From the NCBI GenBank assembly GCA_021495925.1, contig JAKEKT010000124.1, forward strand, positions 1 through 64,000: a stretch of DNA of 64,000 bases, in the 5' to 3' direction. Positions within the stretch are counted from its first letter, which is position 1, and every line of letters starts with the position of its first letter. Below the pieces are notes generated by a model. That model searched no databases. It saw only the letters and a program-made list of their open reading frames with translations, and had not been told where the DNA came from. A program made the position numbers and the translations under genes. This DNA is from Diplodia intermedia. Taxonomy: Eukaryota > Ascomycota > Dothideomycetes > Botryosphaeriales > Botryosphaeriaceae. Of the stretch, positions 57,929 to 64,000 are shown one piece after another.

Positions 57929-59131
57929 TCATGACATTGGTATCGAGTTCTTCGGCACTATCCTCCCACTCTCCAACGTCACGAGCTCCACCTCGGACGC
58001 CGGCGACCTCAACGGTTGGGTCGGCTGGAACGCAATCCCAACACTCCCCGACCTCCCCCCAAACCCGCTCCCGTGCCTTCCCGCAGCCATCGTACTCGCG
58101 CTCTTCGTCCGCTCCGACGCGCCGTCGCCCACATACTTCACGCTCTCAATGGCGAGACTATCCCTCGTGGGGCCGGCCCCTCCCTTGGCCACATCCCCCG
58201 GCAGATGGGGATGACGGCTCTCGTCCTCGAGCCTGGAAAACACGCCCTCCTCGGCGGAGCCGCCCCTGCTGCGGCGATCGTTGAACGTGAACGTGTCGAA
58301 GCGGTTCCTGCTCGGGGTCGCCAGCGACGAGCTGCCGCGGCCGCCGAACGACAGGTCCTTGTCCTTGATGACGCCGATGAGGTTGTTGAGGACGGAGAAC
58401 TCGAGCTTGAGCTTGATGCTGTAGACGGCGCCCTTGTACGTCGTCTGGATCTCGTACTGGTTCGAGTACTGCACGCCCAGCAGGGTGACGTCGAAGGCCA
58501 GCACGACGGCGTTGACGACGACGAGGTGGACGAGGATGCGGCGCAGGGCGCGGCCGCTGGCCGTGTTGGGCGCCTGCGGCTGCAGCAGGCGGGCCGTCTC
58601 GTAGATGTACAGGACCGAGATGAGTATCTCCTGCGCGGCGAAGATGGCGATCTGGATCTTGTCCCACACGGTGAAGACGGGCAGGAAGGCGTCCGGCGCG
58701 GGCGAGTTGGAGCCGAAGGCCATGACGATCAGCGGCACGCTCATGACGACGCCGTCGGCCACGACGATCCACAGCACCGCCCGCAGCTTGCGCTCGTCGT
58801 GCATCACCAGGTGCAGCCGCGAGTACAGCACCATGCTCTGCCCCGTCACCATGGCCGGGAAGCCGAAGGCGATGAGCATCACCGGCAGCCACCACAGGTC
58901 GGCCGGCATGACGCCGAAGAACTTGAGCACGAAGCCGAGGGCGTGCGGCGCGATGCCCGACGTGGCGACGATGAAGGACCAGAAGTACAGCCCGCTGCGT
59001 TGCTTGAAGGTCGTGAAGATGATGGCGTACAGCTCGACGACGTTGTAGAAGGAGATGGCGAGGAAGCCGGCCATGGTCATTAGGATCGGCATGCTGACGT
59101 TGGCAGCGCCGGTGACGCCGTCGCTCGCCAT
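57929..59131 (-). CDS. Seven-helix membrane protein, DUF7703-like
   Basis: A single exon of 400 residues from ATG 59131. It has seven hydrophobic segments in the first 270 residues (MPILMTMAGFLAISFYNVVE, YFWSFIVATSGIAPHALGFV, LPVMLIAFGFPAMVTGQSMV, LWIVVADGVVMSVPLIVMAF, then IAIFAAQEILISVLYIYETA, LVHLVVVNAVVLAFDVTLLG and a last one near the YSIKLKLEFSVLNN segment). SRLHLV and ETARLLQ fall at the conserved loops of this fungal family. The tail is polar and Ser/Arg-rich, with NRFDTFTFNDRRS. Members resemble rhodopsin-fold receptors, but no function is known. It differs from the PTH11-like protein at 46413-47794. Confidence 0.8.
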   Translation of the reverse strand: MASDGVTGAANVSMPILMTMAGFLAISFYNVVELYAIIFTTFKQRSGLYFWSFIVATSGIAPHALGFVLKFFGVMPADLWWLPVMLIAFGFPAMVTGQSMVLYSRLHLVMHDERKLRAVLWIVVADGVVMSVPLIVMAFGSNSPAPDAFLPVFTVWDKIQIAIFAAQEILISVLYIYETARLLQPQAPNTASGRALRRILVHLVVVNAVVLAFDVTLLGVQYSNQYEIQTTYKGAVYSIKLKLEFSVLNNLIGVIKDKDLSFGGRGSSSLATPSRNRFDTFTFNDRRSRGGSAEEGVFSRLEDESRHPHLPGDVAKGGAGPTRDSLAIESVKYVGDGASERTKSASTMAAGRHGSGFGGRSGSVGIAFQPTQPLRSPASEVELVTLESGRIVPKNSIPMS

Positions 59132-60933
59132 GGTTGGATTGGTGGTTTGTTTTGTTTTTCCCCTTTACCGGTGGAGCAAGGCCGTTGATGTTCGTTGGTC
59201 GTGTTGCGCGTCGAGTCGTGGGTCGTCGGTCGTGTGTCGTGCGGCTGACTGGCTGGCCGCAGGCTTGTTGTTGGTGGGAAGATCAAAGTGACGGGCGACG
59301 AGTGACGGGCGAGGGAGGCAAGTGCGGAAGAATGGCGTTACCTCCCACTTGCGGCCGTTGGAAAAAGCTGGCGCAATACGCAAGGGCTAGTCGAGTCAGG
59401 GCGACAACGAGCCGAGGGCAGAGTGAGATGGAGAGAGAACGCAGGGTCAATGCGGGAATGACGAGTCGCAGGGATGGTGGAGCTCAGGAGGAGAGGGAGA
59501 GTGGCCGGCCACACACACAATGCGAGTCCCAAAATGGACTGCTAGCTGGCTGAGCTGGAGTGGACGTCGACGACAGCCACGCAGATCCCGGCGTGTCGTT
59601 ATATGTTTCCTGTCTGCATATGTCGTCGTTGCATGAGGCTAGCATGCATCATCTCTCAGCCTTTGGTGGCGGCGCAACGTCCGGCTGGCTACGTCGCATC
59701 CTTCCGCCGCTGGTTCCTCACTTGGGTCTTTTCCCGTTCCCCGCAGGCCGGGGGTACGATTAAGCGAGCAGAGGCCCTGGGTCCCGAGTCAGGCACCTCA
59801 CCGCACCAGTCATTCGTCGTATGATTGATGCTGGAAGATTGGTTGGAGGTAGGCGGGACGGCGCCCAGCAGGCATCCGTGGTTGCAGTGGCGACCGCGGA
59901 CCTCTGGGTCCCCGTCCGCCAGGTGGACGACTGCTCGTGGGCCGCGTGGGCTGCGTCTCTCAATTTCCTGTGGTTTCAGCGGAGGTTGGACCGCCGCGTA
60001 TCGGATCTCGGATCCTTCGACAAAGCACGACCCGAGGCGCGGTACCTTACCGCGGCGGCCGGCGCGGCTGACGATGGGACGACGCTCGGGACAGTGCTCC
60101 ACCGCGCGTGTGCCTGCAGCTGCACCTGCGAAGAAAATCATCAGCACTCGAAGATCAGCGGTGATCTGGACATGGCCAGGCCGGGGATCGGGATGGGGAG
60201 CTCGGGCCGCGCAGATAAATAGATTAGCGCGTCGCATGCGCCCCCCCAGCCCGGCCTACACAGAGCTATACAGACGCCTATCAGCGTGGTGACGTCCCGG
60301 CCCTAGCGCAGGCAGAGGCCGATTTAGAGTTGCTGTGGCAGTCCGCTAGCAGCTGTGCCATCAGTCGGAGTACGGAACCGCGCTCCCGCGACGCCAGCCC
60401 CTTGCAGCTCCTTCGAACGGCCGGACGCGCAGCCACCTGGCTCGTAAAGACGCAAAAGCAAACATGCCCTACTGTGGAGACGTGGGCGATTAGCGACGGC
60501 GACTACCGGCCCAGCGTGCCCCTTTCCGGAGCCACCACCGCATCACGGGTCCGCCCCAGCGCGCTTGCTGCGGAAAACTGGCACGCGGAACCAAGAATCT
60601 CGACAAACCGGAGTCGAAGAGCCTCGGCGAGGCGGGGCGGTCGGTCGGGCACCAAAGTTAATCATCCACATTCTGCGTGGACGCCGTGCATCCGATTCGC
60701 TGCTGCGCGGTTTGGGCCTGACGAAAGCTACTTACGTGCTTTTGCAGGAAGCACCTACATTAACCCATCCGCCGCACCGCCTCGTGCATATTGCTTCTTC
60801 TCCGGCTGACCCTTTTTGCCGCCCGTCCTCTCCGGCTTCCTACTCCTCGGGCCGCTGCGCATAAACGACATGACTGCAGGATCACCGGTTAGCAAAAGCG
60901 GGTCTGGAACCAAGGGCGGGCGCTAGTCACGCA
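59132..60933. other. Gene-poor 1.8 kb stretch
   Basis: It contains the promoter of the DUF7703-like gene and then ORFs without any coding signature. Nothing recognisable was found. Confidence 0.5.
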
Positions 60934-62356
60934 CTAGTTGTAGTAGGCGTGGATGTTCTTGTTCTTCAGGTCGTTCCGCACCTTGGCGAGGAAGACGTTC
61001 ACCTCGTCGACCTCCCACCTCAGCATGTCGGTGAAGATGCGGTACGAAAACGCCTCGAGCCCCTCCAGCGACTGGATCAAGTTCATCAGGCCGCACTGCT
61101 TCTTCAACCACCCGCCCGTGTCAGCACCGGCCGCATCCGCGTCGTCGACGTCACACCTACCAGGCTTTTGTCCTTCGGCCATCCCCCCACCGGCACCTTG
61201 AACACCTCGTGATGCACATTCACAAACCCGGCTTCCTTCACGTAGCCCTCCAGCCGCGGGCCCGGGTCGCACGCCCTCTTCGCGTCTAGACACGCCTGCC
61301 GCAGCGTGTCCAGCCACTTCTTCATGTCGTGCTCCGGCGTCAGCGTGCCGTCGTCGGAATAGTAGACCGAGTCGTAGTCCTGGAACTCGGCCCACCCGCC
61401 GGGCTTGAGGTTGGCGTAGGCGCTGCGCACGAGCCGCGGCCAGTCGCCGACGGCGCCCGCCAGGTAGCGCGAGAAGATGTAGTCGAAGGGCTGGCTGTGC
61501 GACCATTCGTTCTCGACGTCGTCGATTTCGAACTTGACGTTGGGCGGGACCTGCGGGGAATGGTGGTGAGCATTGGGTCTTTTTTCTTCTTGTTTTCCCG
61601 TGCGGTTCAATTGGTCTGATGGCGTTGACGAGGGTGAGGCGGGCGATACGAGCAGCTCCACGCGTCCGGTCGGAAAAGCGAGTCGCAATCGCAAGGCAGG
61701 CTACACGGCGATGCGATGCGACGCCACGCGACGCCACGGCGGGCAGCCGCTCGTCATGCGCTGCGCTGGATGCCGCTCTGCCGTCCCCCAACCGCTGACC
61801 CTTCAACAAGCAGAAAGAGAGCGCGCACATACCCACGACGGCTGCACCGGACTCAAATCATTCCCCAAGATCTGCGCGTCAGGATACTGATCGCCCATGC
61901 AAATGCTCCAAATGCCCGTACCACACCCCAGATCCAGCACGCGTCCGTTGAAGTCCTCGGGAAGCGGCGTCAGGTGCAGGCGGTCGCCCGTCAGCTTGGT
62001 CGTCATGGCATGGGCGAGGTCGAGGCGGTCCTGCTCGGGCTCGTCGTTAGGCAGGATGTACGAGCCATCCTTGTAGGCGTGGTACCGGCGGCCGTTCTGC
62101 ACCGGGTAGGCGACGACGGACGACGTGAGCGAGGCCGAGAAGGTGGAGAGCTGGTCGTCGACGGAGCCGGCCGAGTCGAAGGCCGAGTCGGCGTCGTCGT
62201 ACTAGGTGTCGCGCACCGAGTATAAGTCTGTCTTCTTTGCGTCGCACCGGGGCGGTGAGGGGAGGAGCAGACACACACCTCGGGGTCAACTTCTGGGCCG
62301 GTCGCGGGCTGGGGCTGGGCTGCGGCGGCGGATTCTGATTGTGATTCTGCGCACAT
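60934..62356 (-). CDS. LaeA-like SAM-dependent methyltransferase
   Basis: Exons 62356-62279, 62201-61833, 61550-61161 and 61101-60934 (minus) give 334 residues. The N-terminus is Ala/Gln/Glu-rich, as in fungal LaeA relatives. Then RRYHAYKDGSYILPNDEPEQ, and the SAM-binding motif I VLDLGCGTGIW (residues 114-124). Across the second intron comes GNDLSPVQPSWVPPNVKFEI, the family's strongest landmark, then DDVENEWSHSQPFDYIFSRY and NLKPGGWAEFQDYD. The C-terminal part is GGWPKDKSLKQCGLMNLIQS, then LEAFSYRIFTD. LaeA-like proteins regulate secondary metabolism or development; many paralogues have no known substrate, and this is not necessarily the true LaeA. The second intron (61551-61832, 282 bases) is long for this window. 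No secondary-metabolite cluster lies beside it. Confidence 0.9.
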
Positions 62357-62857
62357 GTTGGCGGAGGAGTCGGGAGCGGCGGCGGGGTGCAGTCGGGACG
62401 CGCAGGCGCTTGAATCAGTCGGGAGGTTTATCAGGGATGCGCTTCCATTCGGAGCCCACATTATTTACTCTGCCAGCTGTGCCGCAGCGACGGTTGTGGG
62501 GCACAAACAAGGGTGTGGGGAGGAGGTCGTTGCCGATGCCGATGCGCACGCGAGTTGGGCCCGGGGGGTCTTATTGCACACTGCAGCTGACACGAGCAAC
62601 GGCCCTGTCGCACCAGCCTCTGCTGACTGCCGCGCCTCTGCTGCACGCACCTTCCCTTTTGTGCGGCCACCCCACGATAACACCCCGGTTTCGCAGCGGC
62701 TTGAAACACGGCAGCTGCAGCACGCACCTGCTCATCCACCACCCGGGTTTAACCTGCATCTTATCTCCAGTGACGCGGGTGATCGCCTTAGTCTTACTCT
62801 TTTCTATTCTTCTCACTCTCACCTCTCAATACCTCACGTGAAACGTCACTGCCACCC
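62357..62857. other. Intergenic region
   Basis: About 500 bases between two minus-strand genes: the 3' end of the sugar transporter and the promoter of the methyltransferase gene. No feature seen. Confidence 0.5.
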
Positions 62858-64000
62858 TCACAACGCCGCAATGTTTGCAACATGCGCCCTCGTCGCAACG
62901 CCCGCCTCGGCATCCTTCGCCTCCAGCGCCTTCTCCTCCTCCCTCTCCGCGCCCTCCGCCATCTGCATCTTCAACTCCTTGAACCTCTTCTCGGCATCCC
63001 ACACCCACGGCGTCTCTGCCGTAAACAGCAGATCCATCTCCTCCAGCGTGCGCTGATTGCTCTCCGGATACAGCGCCCAGACCATCGGGATGGCCAGGAA
63101 GTTGCACGCGCCGAAGATATACAGCGTCTTCTCGCCAATGGCGTCGAACATTACCGGACACAGCAGCGTGAGCCAGCCGTTGCCGATGCTCCACCCCACC
63201 ACGCCCCACGCGTTGCCCTTGGCGCGGACTTCGAGCGGGAAGATCTCAGCGGGGAAAAGCCCGTGGGGATGTCAGTAAAAAAAACGATCGACCAGTTGAT
63301 GTGACTCAAGAAGGGAGGAGACAACTCACCACGGCACCGTCAACCACGTCGCGCCAAACACGGACGTGAAGATGAACACAAAGGACGCGGCCGCCGCGCC
63401 ATAGCTCTGCGCGGCGCCCGCGTCGCCGGCCGCGCGCGCGTCCAGCCCCAGCCGGGCCATGCCGCCGGCCAGGAACATGGCGACGCCCTGGCCGACGGCG
63501 CCCCAGTACAGGGTCCAGCGGCGGCCGATGCGGTCGAGGGTGAAGACGCAGACGAGGGTGGCGAACATGTAGAAGACGTTGTTGAGCCCGCTGATCCACT
63601 GGCTCTTTGCGCCGTCGAAGCCGGCGATGCGGAAGATGGTCGGCGCGTAGACGGTCACGCCCGCGATGCCGACCCACTCCTGCATGATCTGCAGCCAGAT
63701 GACGAGCTGCACGCGCCGCCCCGTGTGCAGCTTGCCCGAGCCGATGCCGAAGAGCATGTGGATGTACGAGTGCTGCTTGGACGTCTGCTTCTCCAGCTCC
63801 GCGATCGCCTTGATGTCTTCGAACTCGAGCGTCGCTTTGGCGATGTCGGCGGCCGCGCTGTCGCCGCGCAGCCGCCCGAGGATGTATCGCGCTTCCGACT
63901 CGCGCCCGACGCGGACGAGCCAGCGGGGGGATTCCGGGAAGAACCACACGATGCTGAGGAGGAGCAGGAGCGGGATGATCTGGAAGGCGATGGGGAAGCG
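62858..64000 (-). CDS. Sugar-transporter-family MFS protein, 5' part outside the window
   Basis: The visible exons are 64000-63330 (open at the window edge) and 63260-62858. The sequence covers about 357 residues of the C-terminal two thirds: FPESPRWLVRVGRESEARYI (the family's PESPR loop), QEWVGIAGVTVYAPTIFRIA, GLNNVFYMFATLVCVFTLDR, IGRRWTLYW (the RxGRR motif) and SVFGATWLTVPW. After the intron: LFPAEIFPLEVRAKGNAWG, YPESNQRTLEEMDLLF. These are signature motifs of hexose-type transporters. The C-terminal tail is Glu/Ala-rich. The intron (63261-63329) appears to end in GG, not AG; see findings. The substrate is not inferable. Confidence 0.87.

Noticed and set aside
60934..64000. Secondary-metabolite cluster around the LaeA-like gene
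   Set aside because: No polyketide synthase, peptide synthetase, terpene synthase or P450 gene is in reach. A methyltransferase and a sugar transporter do not make a cluster.
1..64000. CRISPR array, prokaryotic operon or prophage
   Set aside because: Introns, promoter spacing and gene families are all fungal, and no spaced direct repeats of CRISPR type occur.

Overview
The window looks like chromosomal DNA of a filamentous ascomycete (Pezizomycotina). Most genes carry short spliceosomal introns of about 45-130 bases with GT...AG ends and CTNAC-like branch sites. The gene families are typical of these fungi: a HET-domain protein, a PTH11-like rhodopsin-fold protein, a Zn2Cys6 factor with a Fungal_trans_2-like region, a LaeA-like methyltransferase, an EGCrP2/Sgl1-type GH5 enzyme and a Dfg5/Dcw1-type GH76 enzyme. 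The class cannot be fixed from sequence alone; Dothideomycetes would fit. All gene models below are my own splice reconstructions, made by keeping the frame across introns and matching remembered family motifs. No database search was run.

Layout. Positions 1-94 are a pure C run, probably a contig-end artefact. 95-8000 is sparse, with one five-exon CorA-like protein (2724-4187) and a PRISE-type reductase (5504-6965). 8007-28159 is a dense housekeeping block: a HET protein interrupted by ankyrins (8007-11168), an exportin-5/Msn5 karyopherin (12171-16067, minus), a sterol-glucosidase-like GH5 (16505-18876, minus), a DNAJC3/p58IPK-like co-chaperone (19490-21149), an Ldb17/SPIN90-like actin regulator (21630-23208) and the exosome-associated Ski3 scaffold (23745-28159). 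28160-36500 is looser and holds a decayed Ctr-type copper transporter (29759-30435) just upstream of a ferric/cupric reductase (32015-34274). 36492-39644 is a convergent pair, a Zn2Cys6 regulator and a 2-oxoglutarate dioxygenase-like protein. 40760-43150 is accessory: a broken phosphotransferase relic and two divergent, unannotated-looking, cysteine-rich secreted mini-proteins, each with three exons. 43451-50855 has a TPP-dependent decarboxylase/synthase-like enzyme with a GC-AG intron, a rhodopsin-fold membrane protein and a Dal5-type MFS permease. 51137-52635 is a decaying locus with a SUR1/CSH1-like mannosyltransferase pseudogene and a second stop-interrupted relic. After a gene-poor 2.6 kb come a GPI-anchored GH76 (55271-56786), a DUF7703-like membrane protein (57929-59131, minus), a LaeA-like methyltransferase (60934-62356, minus) and a sugar transporter that runs off the right edge.

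The most interesting items are the pair of reconstructed six-cysteine secreted proteins (41619-41997 minus and 42815-43143 plus), the decayed CTR next to an intact FRE, the ankyrin/acidic module lodged inside a HET domain, and a C-terminal CaaX box on the GH5 enzyme. The genes do not form one obvious pathway. Several products act at the cell surface or in metal and lipid homeostasis (GH5, GH76, FRE/CTR, SUR1-like, MFS), but that is a description of content, not evidence of a cluster.
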